Of a DNA stretch of 64,000 nt, positions 35,579 through 45,598 are shown piece after piece. Position numbers and translations under genes: made by a program. Numbering within the stretch: position 1 is the first letter of the stretch; the number at the start of each line of letters is the position of its first letter. Source of the DNA: Paenibacillus athensensis (GTDB taxonomy: Bacteria; Bacillota; Bacilli; Paenibacillales; NBRC-103111); assembly GCF_004514475.2 (NCBI RefSeq), contig NZ_MYFO02000006.1, positions 1-64,000 on the forward strand. Reading direction: 5' to 3'. The notes under the pieces are model-generated. The model made no database searches and had not been told where the DNA came from. It saw nothing but the letters and a program-made list of their open reading frames with translations.

Positions 35579-36640
35579 TCATGTAGCCGACCGCCACGAT
35601 ACCCGAAACAAATAGTCGCCTTTCAGGGGCGTAATCGTGTAGGGGCCGTCCTGCAGCGTTTCGCTCGGCGCCCCGGCCTTCAAGCGTTCCACCGTCGCCG
35701 CTGACAAAGGTCCGCGCAGGCCTTCGATCAGCTCCGCATACGTGCCGTCATCGTCGTTATCTGGCGCAATGACGTTGAAATAATCCCCCCCGACGCTGAT
35801 GCCGCCGATCAAACGGCTGATCGGGATTTCGAATTGATGACGAATCCTCAGGCTGCTTACCGAATCGCCAGCCGCATCAATCAGCCGCTTGACGGTAACG
35901 ATAGCCTGCTCGCGGGTGTAATGATCCGACGGCCGGAAGCCCTGATCCGTTCCGGAGAAAATAGACGCATTGCCGCATATATTAACGCTGTCCAGCGCCC
36001 ACCCGGCAATCGACAGCCGGTCGACAAAGCCATAATCGGCCGTCGACAAGCCGGGTTGCGAAATCGCGCCCAGCATATTCGCCATCATCACGGCTGCCTG
36101 CTCGCGCGTAATCGCTTGATCCGGCTGAAACTCGGAATCCGTCACCCCATTCACGATCCCAAGCGCATAAGCCGTATTGATGTAAGGTGTATCAGCGTCG
36201 GTGAATCGATTGTCTCGCGGTAAAATAAACCAGTAGTTATCGCCCTTTATCTTGCGCACGAAATAGTTGATCGTGTTGTACACCAGCCGGGCGTATTGCT
36301 CCCGCGTGATATTCGTGCGGTAGTCGCCTTCCAGCACCTCGGGCACCAGTCCCTTGCCGATCATCCAGGCAACATCCTGCCGGGCCCATGATGATACGGT
36401 CGTATCCATTGCAGCCTCCGGCCGTGGGCGCAGCGCCTCCTGAGGGGTGAGGCCGATATCGGGCGGAGCTTGCGGCGTGATGACGCCGTTGGCGTCCACC
36501 GTCTCCCCCTTGTTGAGCGCAACGGACGGTGCCGAAGCGGCGACGGCTGGCACCGTCGGCAGGAATGCCGGAAGCTCAGAGCCAACAACTCCAAGCAGGC
36601 CGGCGGCCAACGCCGCTGCTGCGATTTTTCTTTTGTTCAT
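35579..36640 (-). CDS. SLH-domain surface protein, 353 aa
   Basis: Signal peptide (about 1-30, MNKRKIAAAALAAGLLGVVG) followed by three SLH repeats at about residues 85-130, 150-200 and 215-260. The blocks include ITREQYARLVYN, FTDADTPYINTAYALGIVNGV and YTREQAIVTVKR. The C-terminal 90 residues end in SWRSAT and are of unknown family. The ATG at 36640 follows AAGGAG with 11-base spacing. It lies 35 bases downstream of the giant glycine-rich gene and probably shares its transcript, so it may anchor or present that protein. Confidence 0.88.
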   Translation of the reverse strand: MNKRKIAAAALAAGLLGVVGSELPAFLPTVPAVAASAPSVALNKGETVDANGVITPQAPPDIGLTPQEALRPRPEAAMDTTVSSWARQDVAWMIGKGLVPEVLEGDYRTNITREQYARLVYNTINYFVRKIKGDNYWFILPRDNRFTDADTPYINTAYALGIVNGVTDSEFQPDQAITREQAAVMMANMLGAISQPGLSTADYGFVDRLSIAGWALDSVNICGNASIFSGTDQGFRPSDHYTREQAIVTVKRLIDAAGDSVSSLRIRHQFEIPISRLIGGISVGGDYFNVIAPDNDDDGTYAELIEGLRGPLSAATVERLKAGAPSETLQDGPYTITPLKGDYLFRVSWRSAT

Positions 36641-36675
36641 CCTACATTCGTCTCCTTCATAAGCGAGTCGGCAAT

Positions 36676-39600
36676 TTAGTGAGTCCCCGACACACTCAAA
36701 TCGTCGGCTGAAGAGCGATTGGCTGACGATACGGCAATGACAGGATACGGTACACTCTCCAGCGACCAATCGGTTCCGGCAATGTGAACGCGGCCATTAG
36801 GCATCTTGTATTGCAATACGTAGGTATCCCCCACGGCTTTGATGTCAACAGCCATCAGCAGCACGTAATTGCTTTTGTCCAGCTTGTCAAAATTCTCCTG
36901 TGTCGGTTTGGCGTCCTTGGGCAATGCCTTGGCCGATGACGGCAGTCCGAGATGATAATGCCATCTTTGAGCCTGCTGCGCGTAACGAAGTGACGGAATC
37001 GTATTGCCGGGATTTCTATTGACACCATAAGTGCTCGTTTGTCCGATGTAAGTACGGTTTTTGCCCGTCAAATTCATAATCTGGCTCGTCCCGTAGACAT
37101 AGTAGCTACCGCTTGGTCCCGCCGCCTTGCCGTCAACCGTATTGGCTCCCGCACCGTCGGCGTAATTCATCACTGCCTCCGTATTGATCTGCTCATCCAC
37201 CGAATAATTGCGGCGAGCAGCCTCCGCGTCCCAATTCATGCTGACCACATTGGCATAAATCTTTGTCGGGTCCCAGCCTGGAACGGCTGCGCCAAATTTA
37301 TTGATCGGCTTGTACACGCCTCCGACATTCATATAAATATCGACGGGCTGTATATCCCCGTTGGACAAATTCAAGGCGTAATAATATGGAATGATTTGCA
37401 TGCTGCTGTAGTAATTGCCTGTCGTCTGAATATCGGTCAAGACATTGTAGCCGATGCGTAGCGGCTGATTTTGCAGCGCAGCGATGTTATTTTTCTCCGG
37501 AGACAACGGCCAGGAGACGGGGTCTTTGCGCATATGCGACAGCAAGCCCCATGTATCCAAACGATTGGCGTTGCTGGAAGCGACATTGCCGTAAATATCT
37601 TCAGTTGCGCCCATGATGTTTTTTTGCCTACTGGGATCGACCTTGCGCACGACCTGAGGAATCAACCATTCCACGGGATTCGCATCTTCTTTAAATAAAT
37701 TGGAAAACCGAAAATCTCCAGTATCCTCAATTACGGCATTGCCGATACGTCCGACTACGTCCACATTAAATTGCTTGAACGCGCTATGCCGCGCCGCCAA
37801 ATTATCATAGCGAACCCGGTTCGTCGGCGCGTCATTGTCTTCATAAGGCGCATTAATCGCAATGCTTTTCCACTGCACCAGCGCACTGACGCGTTCCTTG
37901 TTCTCCAGCGGCACGTAAAAATCATAATTGTAATCGCCTTTATCTGTCTTCAAAGGCAATTCAATCCACGTATCCGCTTTATACATGATCTTGTTATAAA
38001 TGACATCGAATTGAAATTTGACATATTTCGTCTTGGTCCACTTCGTCGTATCCATATGGTCCGTAAACCCTTTGCCGCGAATCGAGGTCGTGGCTGAAAT
38101 ACCGCTCGCTCCGCCTTGGTCAAAGTTGCCGACATTCGGGAAATACACCTGAAAACCGTAATCCAGCAAAATAAAATGGCCCGGCATATACCCGCCCGCT
38201 CCGTTATTCGAATTGATTTCCTTCTCTTTCTTGACATAAGCGTCGGCAGGAATCGCAGCCGAACCGCCAGCGGCGACAACTTGTACGGCAATGGTTGGCG
38301 TGCCTTTGGCCGGAATGACATGGGCCGGCGCCGTTATCAAAACTTTGCCGTTGCCTGTGTTGCCACCGGCCGTCGTCACGCCGCCGGTTACGCCGCCGAT
38401 GTAGCTGGAGCCGCCGCCGCCGGCATTGCCGCCGCCGCTTTCGCTGCCGCCTGCCCCGCCGCCAAAGTAGCCACCGCCTCCGCCGCCGGCACCGTACCCG
38501 CCAGTAACTTCACCGCCGTAACCTAAAGTCCCCGGTTTGGCCGAGCCGCCGCCGGAAGCTCCTCCTTCGGTTTGACCGCCCCCCTTACCGGGCGTCAAGT
38601 AACTGGTGCCCGAGCCGTCGCCGCCTGTCGTACCGCCGCCCACGCCGCCGACATCATTCGAACAACCGTTGCCGCCTCCGCCGCCGGCCACAATCACCCG
38701 ATCCTTCAGCTCCGTACCGCCTACGCGAATATCGGTAGCACCGCCGCCGCCGGCGCTGTCGGTGCCGCTGTTATAGCCGCTGCCGCCGCCATTCCAGCCT
38801 CCCGTTGCGCCTGAACTACCCGCGCCGCCGACATAAATCCAGATCTTTTGATTTTTCGTCAGCACGATATTTCCCTTCGCGTAGCCGCCCGTATTGGCCG
38901 AGCTGGCGCTGTGCGCGGATTTGCCTCCTTGCGCGCCCCAAACCTCCAACGTGTACGTACCGTCAGCCTCAGCGGTAAACTCCTGCACATCGCCGGTATA
39001 ATTGAATGTCTTGGAAACCGCCTCTGCCGTGGATGATGCAACGTAGTCGGGATTCGGCACCTGCTTGGTGACGTATACCGGATCGGTCGCGATAAATTCC
39101 TGGGCATCCATATTGCGCAGCCGCAAGCTATCGGCAAATACATACTCAGGCATGGCGGACGAAGAGTCGGGCATGCCCGCACCCTTGACAATATGAAGGC
39201 GCACGCGATTGACACTCGGGCCGCTTTTAAAGGAAATCGTCGTCGTCACCGGGGTTCCCGTACTTTTTACCGTCCCGTTCGTGATACCGCTTTGATACAC
39301 CGAGCCATCTCCATTGTAAACATCGAGGTAAAAATAACCTTCACAACGGTGGCAGCTGATTTTGCCGTCAAACGTGTAATTCGTATTGGGCTTGATCGGC
39401 ACATCCTTGTAATATACGCCGATGTAGTTCGTTCCCGTACCACCGGGATTGCTCGTCGTATGAATCTCAAACGTATGCGAGCCCGCTATCACCCAGGAAT
39501 CGCCGGTTCTGCTCGTAAAGCTTACATTCGAACCCGGCGTCGCCGTCCAGGTTTGCCAACCAGCGACCGTACCGTCTTCGTTCAGCAGCTCTGCATCGCC

Positions 39601-42600
39601 GTTGGTGAGAATATTTTGCCTATAATCCGGATTAAGCTGCAGCTCATATTCCTTATCCGGCTTTTGTAAATTGCCGCCAATGCTTTGTGAAGCCGGTGTA
39701 CGTTGATCCAGACTGCTTGGCAAGGATACAACCAGCGCATCCTCGACGGAAACAGGATCATGAATGACAATATCGTTCACCTTGGCGTGCGCGTTCGAAT
39801 ACGTGCTGATAAACGATTGTCCGACAGCCTGATAGAGCGGATCGATGCCCGTCGCATACGGCGTCGGCCAATTATTCGGATTGTAATGATACACATGCTG
39901 ATAAAACACGGTCGAAGTGCCGGTCTTATACTCGCCGTTCACAATGTTCAAGGGCTGGAGCTTGTCTTTATTCAGCAAGCGAAAATACGGAGCAGGGTGA
40001 TCCGGGCGATCCACATCGTCAGATGGGGTATCAAAAACCGTCGCCACCGTACCTTGGCTGCCTCCTGAATATTTCATCGTCGGCGTCGCATATTGGCCGT
40101 TGTAACCGCCGATATGAATCTGATGAACGTCCCATTTGGCCGCGCTCAACGGGTTATTCGTCCACATCGTAGCAAAATCCGAGGTCGGAACCGTCAAATT
40201 TTCCGTAGCTTTTGCGGTTTGCGACTTTTTCTCGAAATACATTACCGACTGGTCGCCCGTCGACGTTTGCAAAATCAGCACATCCGATATCGCCGTTGCC
40301 TGATTGGACAGATTACGCCGTTCGGTGAACTTCTTTTGCTCGTTGACCGGCCCGCTGTCCTTGCTGTTGGTCAAACAGTTATCGGAATTTCCCTCTTCCC
40401 ATACCACGTTGTCGTATTGATACGGTTCCAGACTATAACGGAGCCTGCCGTCCTTACTTGTATTTTTAGCAGCAATATGAGCAAAATAGGTCGGGTCGCC
40501 TTGCTTAATCTCAGTCTGAATCTCATCCGTCCCGATAATTTTCGTCATGCCGTTGACTCTGGAGCTTTGCAGCTTCCACACCTCTGCTTTAACGATCCGC
40601 ATATAATCGAAAGTGACCGTTGTATCCCACTCATCGGTGTAATCGCCGACGATATGGGAATCCAAGCCGGATTGATCCCAGCCGTATTCCGTACCGTAAA
40701 TCGGAGTCGGGTGCTCTCCTGTCGTGTAGCCTTTAATATACGAGCGGCTTTTTGAAGTCACCGATTCTGTTTTGGGAACGCCGCAGGCGTCCGTTCGGGT
40801 GCGAGCCGTCGGCGCAGGGGGAGCGCTATCGCGCTGATAACCGCCAATAATCGGGTCCATCGCCCAGCCGTTGACCACCCCGGTAAAATGCGATTTATAA
40901 TGACGATTCGCTGTCGTTTGGGGCATGTATTGCACCACCACATCGACCATAAACTCCGAGCCGCCAGACGAAAAATACAACTGCTCCGTTGTCGGCGTCC
41001 CCGCCATCGCTTCAAACGTTTCATCGGAGCCCGTACCCGCCATTTGCGGATAGCCTTGCTTGATTTCTGACCAATACTGTGGCTCCGACGTAAACGAACC
41101 GTATTCCGTTAAATCCGGCGGTCTGTAAAATGGCGGAGCATCCACCGAAACGCCCATCGGGCAGGATTTCGTTTCGACCGTGCCGTCCGAGGCCGTGGAG
41201 GTGATGTTCAGGGAAGCATTATAACGAAAACTGACCTTACCGCCCTCCGGAATCGGATAATTTTGCAGACTGTCGTTATACAACGGCACGACATTGCCTT
41301 TAAGCAAATCGAGCACCTTTTCCTTGGTATACGAATTGACCACTTCCGCTCCGCTGCCGACAGTAAAATCAGGCCCGGCCACCTTCGACCATACAGGCGC
41401 TGCCCCCGTATTATTCGGTCCCGTATCGGTTCGCCACAAAATCACCTTCACCTGAATGTTGCTTCTAGCCGACAGATAGGTGTCCCAATGCTGCACCGAA
41501 AGCGCCGACTCCTGCATATTCATTTGCAGCGGCACGATTTTGCCGATTTTACTGCCTGTCACCTTACCGCCAATACTGCTCATGTTGGGAATCGATACGG
41601 TTTGGCTGCATTTGCAATCCACCGTGTTGTATTTAGCAACGACGCGTTCTCCGCCGATGGCCATGCCGGGCTTGCGGGTAAAATCATTGCCGATTCCGTC
41701 TCGCACAAAATACGGACCGTCCCCTTTTTTCACCACCGTGCCATCAGCCTTCACCGCATCTCCGTTACAGGGAACATTGGTTTTATCGTCGATCGGCTGC
41801 TGATAGGAGCAGGACAATTCGAGTATTTTCCCGCTGTAGGTGACCGTGTTAGGCAGCACGACCTCTTTCGTATAGGGGCCAGTCGGCCAGAGCTTGTCAG
41901 CCTTGCCCGGGTTGTCGATCGTCACATCCGGCACCTGGGGAGCCAACGTCCAGTTGTTGGGTTCAAAGCGGGATTCGACTTTGAGGGGGTAGTTCAGACC
42001 TTCAAAATCGGCATCCCGATCATAATATTGTCGAAAATCTTCTGGTTTGGCCCAAGACTCTGCAAAACGAATGTCTTGTAGGGTTGTAAATCTTTTTCCT
42101 TCTTTTGAAGGATCACCGAGCACTTGAAAAACTGCACTAAAGAATAACGTAGTCCCCCGGACTACACTTTTAAAATTCTCATTTAAACCAAATTTATTAG
42201 CTAATTTATCTGCTTTCATGACAAATAAATTTTTTAATCTTTTAATCCCATCTTTGTCATAGTAGTAACAGTTTGTAACTTCTGTTGCACTACATTTAAC
42301 TGTGTTTGCATCTCTTTCAGTAGTAAAATCAGAACCAATTTTCAACTCTATAAAACTTGGATCTTTGTTGCCATCTTCTTTTAGAGGCGTACATTGGACA
42401 CTCGGTGAAGTATTCTTTGCATTTGAGTCAGAGCAAGTTACACCTCGCCTAACAATCCAAGATACCGTTGTATATCTGATGCTGGAGGTGGCTGCTTTAC
42501 TATCTGTTTCTGTCAACAAATCATGAGTATCTTTATCGAAATACACTTTGTTTCCTCCATCGCTCCCTGGAGAAATGTTTCCTAGTGCTGCTTGTGTGTT

Positions 42601-42678
42601 TAAACTCGGTAAAAGCGTACAGAGTATTATTGAGATAGTTAATAAAACAAAACATTTATAACAAAGATTCGCCCTAAT
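36676..42678 (-). CDS. Giant secreted glycine-rich surface protein, 2000 aa, probable ATT start
   Basis: Very large exported protein, not recognised as a whole. A signal peptide spans about residues 1-31 (KCFVLLTISIILCTLLPS, then TQAALG). The middle has a lectin-like beta-sandwich (NGDAELLNEDGTVAGWQTW) at ~1025-1200 and a glycine-rich domain (~1225-1420) introduced by YTLEVWGAQGG and rich in GGGG runs, as in the Gly_rich family. The rest is beta-rich with scattered cysteines. The first ATG/GTG-type codon, a GTG at 42546, is 44 codons inside the frame and would remove the signal peptide. An ATT at 42678 sits 9 bases after a perfect GGAGG and is followed directly by the signal sequence. It lies 32 bases after a stalk-protein gene. 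GC is low at the N-terminal end and higher later. Confidence 0.85.
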   Translation of the reverse strand: MRANLCYKCFVLLTISIILCTLLPSLNTQAALGNISPGSDGGNKVYFDKDTHDLLTETDSKAATSSIRYTTVSWIVRRGVTCSDSNAKNTSPSVQCTPLKEDGNKDPSFIELKIGSDFTTERDANTVKCSATEVTNCYYYDKDGIKRLKNLFVMKADKLANKFGLNENFKSVVRGTTLFFSAVFQVLGDPSKEGKRFTTLQDIRFAESWAKPEDFRQYYDRDADFEGLNYPLKVESRFEPNNWTLAPQVPDVTIDNPGKADKLWPTGPYTKEVVLPNTVTYSGKILELSCSYQQPIDDKTNVPCNGDAVKADGTVVKKGDGPYFVRDGIGNDFTRKPGMAIGGERVVAKYNTVDCKCSQTVSIPNMSSIGGKVTGSKIGKIVPLQMNMQESALSVQHWDTYLSARSNIQVKVILWRTDTGPNNTGAAPVWSKVAGPDFTVGSGAEVVNSYTKEKVLDLLKGNVVPLYNDSLQNYPIPEGGKVSFRYNASLNITSTASDGTVETKSCPMGVSVDAPPFYRPPDLTEYGSFTSEPQYWSEIKQGYPQMAGTGSDETFEAMAGTPTTEQLYFSSGGSEFMVDVVVQYMPQTTANRHYKSHFTGVVNGWAMDPIIGGYQRDSAPPAPTARTRTDACGVPKTESVTSKSRSYIKGYTTGEHPTPIYGTEYGWDQSGLDSHIVGDYTDEWDTTVTFDYMRIVKAEVWKLQSSRVNGMTKIIGTDEIQTEIKQGDPTYFAHIAAKNTSKDGRLRYSLEPYQYDNVVWEEGNSDNCLTNSKDSGPVNEQKKFTERRNLSNQATAISDVLILQTSTGDQSVMYFEKKSQTAKATENLTVPTSDFATMWTNNPLSAAKWDVHQIHIGGYNGQYATPTMKYSGGSQGTVATVFDTPSDDVDRPDHPAPYFRLLNKDKLQPLNIVNGEYKTGTSTVFYQHVYHYNPNNWPTPYATGIDPLYQAVGQSFISTYSNAHAKVNDIVIHDPVSVEDALVVSLPSSLDQRTPASQSIGGNLQKPDKEYELQLNPDYRQNILTNGDAELLNEDGTVAGWQTWTATPGSNVSFTSRTGDSWVIAGSHTFEIHTTSNPGGTGTNYIGVYYKDVPIKPNTNYTFDGKISCHRCEGYFYLDVYNGDGSVYQSGITNGTVKSTGTPVTTTISFKSGPSVNRVRLHIVKGAGMPDSSSAMPEYVFADSLRLRNMDAQEFIATDPVYVTKQVPNPDYVASSTAEAVSKTFNYTGDVQEFTAEADGTYTLEVWGAQGGKSAHSASSANTGGYAKGNIVLTKNQKIWIYVGGAGSSGATGGWNGGGSGYNSGTDSAGGGGATDIRVGGTELKDRVIVAGGGGGNGCSNDVGGVGGGTTGGDGSGTSYLTPGKGGGQTEGGASGGGSAKPGTLGYGGEVTGGYGAGGGGGGYFGGGAGGSESGGGNAGGGGSSYIGGVTGGVTTAGGNTGNGKVLITAPAHVIPAKGTPTIAVQVVAAGGSAAIPADAYVKKEKEINSNNGAGGYMPGHFILLDYGFQVYFPNVGNFDQGGASGISATTSIRGKGFTDHMDTTKWTKTKYVKFQFDVIYNKIMYKADTWIELPLKTDKGDYNYDFYVPLENKERVSALVQWKSIAINAPYEDNDAPTNRVRYDNLAARHSAFKQFNVDVVGRIGNAVIEDTGDFRFSNLFKEDANPVEWLIPQVVRKVDPSRQKNIMGATEDIYGNVASSNANRLDTWGLLSHMRKDPVSWPLSPEKNNIAALQNQPLRIGYNVLTDIQTTGNYYSSMQIIPYYYALNLSNGDIQPVDIYMNVGGVYKPINKFGAAVPGWDPTKIYANVVSMNWDAEAARRNYSVDEQINTEAVMNYADGAGANTVDGKAAGPSGSYYVYGTSQIMNLTGKNRTYIGQTSTYGVNRNPGNTIPSLRYAQQAQRWHYHLGLPSSAKALPKDAKPTQENFDKLDKSNYVLLMAVDIKAVGDTYVLQYKMPNGRVHIAGTDWSLESVPYPVIAVSSANRSSADDLSVSGTH

Positions 42679-42710
42679 GACCTTCCACCTCCTTCTACAC
42701 TAATTTTAGT

Positions 42711-43853
42711 TTATTTATTTTCTTCATATTTATAGCGTTCTTTTAAAAACATGTTCTCAGTATATCGCAATGCATAGTGTTCTTCTTGGTTATTTCCAAA
42801 ATTAGTGGTCAAGGACACATCAGCATAACCATCGTACCAAACTCCTTTTTTCATCTCGAAAGAATCTGAAAAAACTGACGCATTCCAATTATCCATTACT
42901 GTTTGAGTAGTATCGTCTGCTTCAACAATCATGAACTTAAAATGAGTCCGAAAAATAGGACCACTTCTAGCATAGCGAACCAAAGAATTTTCTGGATCTG
43001 CATAGCCTCTTAAAATCACATGATTTTGTTTTAGCCACGCAATATAGTTTGGCATTTCCTGCCGAGCCTCTGAAGTTGCAAAACCATCCAACCCCATGTT
43101 CGTAACAATAGCTTCTGTAAAACTTTCAGTATCAATATTACGATAGTCCACATTCAGTTGTGCTTTGTAATATTCCCGCACATGATCAGCCCATTTATCG
43201 ACATGCGCTTTATCAGCCCACGAGGAACCATATTTCGCAATAAATGATTTGTTGTTTAAATCCGCAGGCGCAGCCAGTTCATAAACAAACTCCGGCACGT
43301 CCGCAAGCTTATTCCATCGCTCGTCAGCCTCACCGCTCAGTTCACGGCCCCATGCATCTAACTTAACCGTTCCGTTATCAATCTTTGCCTGGTAAGCAGC
43401 GTCAGTGATCTGTACAGCATGCGCTCCCTCATCCCAAGTCACCTTCGATTCCAACGCCTCGCTCACAAAACGAAGAGGCACCATCGTCCGACCGTCCACC
43501 ATCGCAGCTGCCGTATCAAGTTCAACCGAATGACCGTTTACCGTTGGCGCTTTGGAGCCAATTGTTAATGAAATGCTTTTACCTTGCGTTGCAATTGTGA
43601 CCGTTCTCGTCGCAGCATTCCAGTCCACCTTACCGCCCAGCTTTTCACTGACAAAACGCACGGGAACCATTGTCCGGCCATTGCTGTCGACATACGGCTC
43701 CGTATCGGGAAACTTGACCTTATGACCGTTAACGATAACCGGGACCATGATTTGCCCTTCATTTTCCGTTGCCGCTTGCACCCCGTTGTATGCCAAGCTT
43801 CCGCTGGCCAGTAGTGCGACTGCCGCTGTTACGGTTGCGATTACTTTTTTCAT
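42711..43853 (-). CDS. Copper-amine-oxidase-N-like stalk protein, paralog 1, 380 aa
   Basis: Signal peptide (about 1-27) and a tandem stalk domain (about 33-145) with the hallmark repeats RTMVPVRFVSEKLGGKVDWN and RTMVPLRFVSEALESKVTW. Stalk domains are wall-associated in Paenibacillus and do not bind copper. The C-terminal 180 residues are a separate helical/mixed domain of unknown family with NVDYRNIDTESFTEAI and FRTHFKFMIVEADD. Its first 170 residues are almost identical to paralog 2, the rest clearly different. The ATG at 43853 has GGAGGAAAAG. The giant gene follows 32 bases later. Confidence 0.88.
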   Translation of the reverse strand: MKKVIATVTAAVALLASGSLAYNGVQAATENEGQIMVPVIVNGHKVKFPDTEPYVDSNGRTMVPVRFVSEKLGGKVDWNAATRTVTIATQGKSISLTIGSKAPTVNGHSVELDTAAAMVDGRTMVPLRFVSEALESKVTWDEGAHAVQITDAAYQAKIDNGTVKLDAWGRELSGEADERWNKLADVPEFVYELAAPADLNNKSFIAKYGSSWADKAHVDKWADHVREYYKAQLNVDYRNIDTESFTEAIVTNMGLDGFATSEARQEMPNYIAWLKQNHVILRGYADPENSLVRYARSGPIFRTHFKFMIVEADDTTQTVMDNWNASVFSDSFEMKKGVWYDGYADVSLTTNFGNNQEEHYALRYTENMFLKERYKYEENK

Positions 43854-43946
43854 TATCTTTTCCTCCAAGTATATTTTATTTGCTGCTTAAACCTTTGTTT
43901 CTCATCCAGTTTGATTAGTCAATGCAAACATCCTAGAGGATGTTAA

Positions 43947-45086
43947 CTACTCCATCTCCTCGTATTTATACGTCCCTTTCTCAAACATGTTTTCGTTGGC
44001 AATTAAACCAAAGTGCTCTTCTTGATAATTAGCAAATCTGCTTCCCATATTCACACTCGCATAACCGTCATACCAAACATTCTTTTTTAATTTATATGAA
44101 TCTGACCATTGTGATACTTGAGTATTATCCATAAAGGTTTGAGCGGGATCATCTGCTTGCAAGATCATAAATTTAAAATGAGTCAAGAATATGGGTCCTG
44201 TGGAACTCAAACGTACTAAAGAATTTTCAGGATCTGCATATCCTTTAGCGACGACGTGATTCGCTTTTACCCACGAGACATATTGATGTACTATCTCCGT
44301 CAACCTCGGTATGGAAGACTTACTAATTCCCATATTCGTTATAAGTGTTTCGCTAAATTTGTCCGCATCAATAGTCCTATAGTCCACATTCAATTGGGCT
44401 TGATAGTAGTTACGCACTTTGCTTGCCCAAAGATCGATGTGAGACTTGTCCGCCCAAGTTGAACCGAATTTATTCATAAATTCTTTATTTGAAAATGTGC
44501 TGTTAGTTTCCAACCCATAAACAAACTCCGGCAAGTCCGCAAGCTTATTCCACCGCTCGTCTTCCTCACCGCTCAGCTCACGGCCCCACGCATCCAACTT
44601 AACCGTTCCGTTATCAATCTTTGCCTGATAAGCAGCATCGGTAATCTGCACAGCATGCGCTCCCTCATCCCAAGTCACCTTCGATTCCAACGCCTCGCTC
44701 ACAAAACGAAGAGGCACCATCGTCCGACCGTCCACCATTGCCGCTGCCGTATCGAGTTCGACTGAATTGCCGTTTACCGTTGGCGTTTTTGAGCCAATTG
44801 TTAATGAAATGTTTTTACCCTGCGTTGCGATTGTGACCGTTTTCGTCGTAGCATTCCAGTCTACCTTGCCGCCCAGCTTTTCACTTACAAAACGCACGGG
44901 AACCATTGTCCGGCCATTGCTGTCGACATACGGCTCCGTATCGGGAAACTTGACCTTATGACCGTTAACGATAACTGGGACCATGATTTGTCCTTCATTT
45001 TCCGTGGCTGCTTGCACCCCGTTAAACACCAAGCTTCCGCTTGCCAGCACGACTGCCGCGGCTATTGTTGCTATTACTTTTTTCAT
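43947..45086 (-). CDS. Copper-amine-oxidase-N-like stalk protein, paralog 2, 379 aa
   Basis: Same plan as paralog 1: signal peptide (1-26), stalk domain with two RTMVP repeats, then a C-terminal domain with NVDYRTIDADKFSETL and FLTHFKFMILQADD. The two C-terminal domains align along their length but differ at many positions, while the stalk halves are nearly identical. This suggests recent duplication with gene conversion or diversification of the tail. The ATG has AAAGGAG. AT-rich compared with the SLH gene downstream. Confidence 0.88.
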   Translation of the reverse strand: MKKVIATIAAAVVLASGSLVFNGVQAATENEGQIMVPVIVNGHKVKFPDTEPYVDSNGRTMVPVRFVSEKLGGKVDWNATTKTVTIATQGKNISLTIGSKTPTVNGNSVELDTAAAMVDGRTMVPLRFVSEALESKVTWDEGAHAVQITDAAYQAKIDNGTVKLDAWGRELSGEEDERWNKLADLPEFVYGLETNSTFSNKEFMNKFGSTWADKSHIDLWASKVRNYYQAQLNVDYRTIDADKFSETLITNMGISKSSIPRLTEIVHQYVSWVKANHVVAKGYADPENSLVRLSSTGPIFLTHFKFMILQADDPAQTFMDNTQVSQWSDSYKLKKNVWYDGYASVNMGSRFANYQEEHFGLIANENMFEKGTYKYEEME

Positions 45087-45130
45087 TATTTTCTCCTTTG
45101 TAATATTGCTACCGTACTCTCATGCCAGCT

Positions 45131-45526
45131 TCAATCAACAGCGAGACTCAAAATATAGTCTATTCTGGATTTTGTAGAATCGCTTGTTTCTCTGACTTTA
45201 TATTCGTTTTGTTCAAGCATCTGCTTGCAGCAATAAATATCCTGCAGCAATTTCTGGATATCATCAGCAGCTGTATTTTGATCAAATTCAGTGTTCTGCA
45301 TATAGCTGTCTGATCTAGAATATATAAAATCTGCGATTTCTTTCTGCTTTAAACTCTCTATGGCGATAGAAACAAAATATAGGGTTTGGCTAAACAAGCT
45401 ATGATTTACTACTTTCCAGTCTTCTTCCAAGGTTTTGGCTGAAACCTGTGCTACATTTAAACCATCCTCCATGTACTGCACGAAATCCTGCATAATAGAT
45501 GTCTTTATTGAACTATAACTCGTCAT
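45131..45526 (-). CDS. Small cytoplasmic hypothetical protein, 131 aa
   Basis: Not recognised. It is soluble and helical, with no signal peptide, acidic, and has a Cys pair (YCCKQ). Size and position, first in a run of surface genes, are compatible with an immunity or accessory protein, but there is no direct evidence. The ATG at 45526 follows GGGGATGATAAC. An earlier TTG in frame also has purine-rich sequence before it. It lies 44 bases upstream of the second stalk paralog. Confidence 0.6.
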   Translation of the reverse strand: MTSYSSIKTSIMQDFVQYMEDGLNVAQVSAKTLEEDWKVVNHSLFSQTLYFVSIAIESLKQKEIADFIYSRSDSYMQNTEFDQNTAADDIQKLLQDIYCCKQMLEQNEYKVRETSDSTKSRIDYILSLAVD

Positions 45527-45598
45527 GTTATCATCCCCATTATTTACCCCCCACAATATACGATTAAGTCTTACGCAAGTCTTCCACTCGCCCCTTAA

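Noticed and set aside
38340-38850. Glycine-codon-rich tract as a separate DNA repeat
   Set aside because: The GCC/GGC tracts are explained by the GGGG runs of the Gly_rich domain in frame.
42546-42546. GTG at 42546 as start of the giant protein
   Set aside because: No ribosome site precedes it, and it would drop a clear signal peptide encoded upstream in the same frame.
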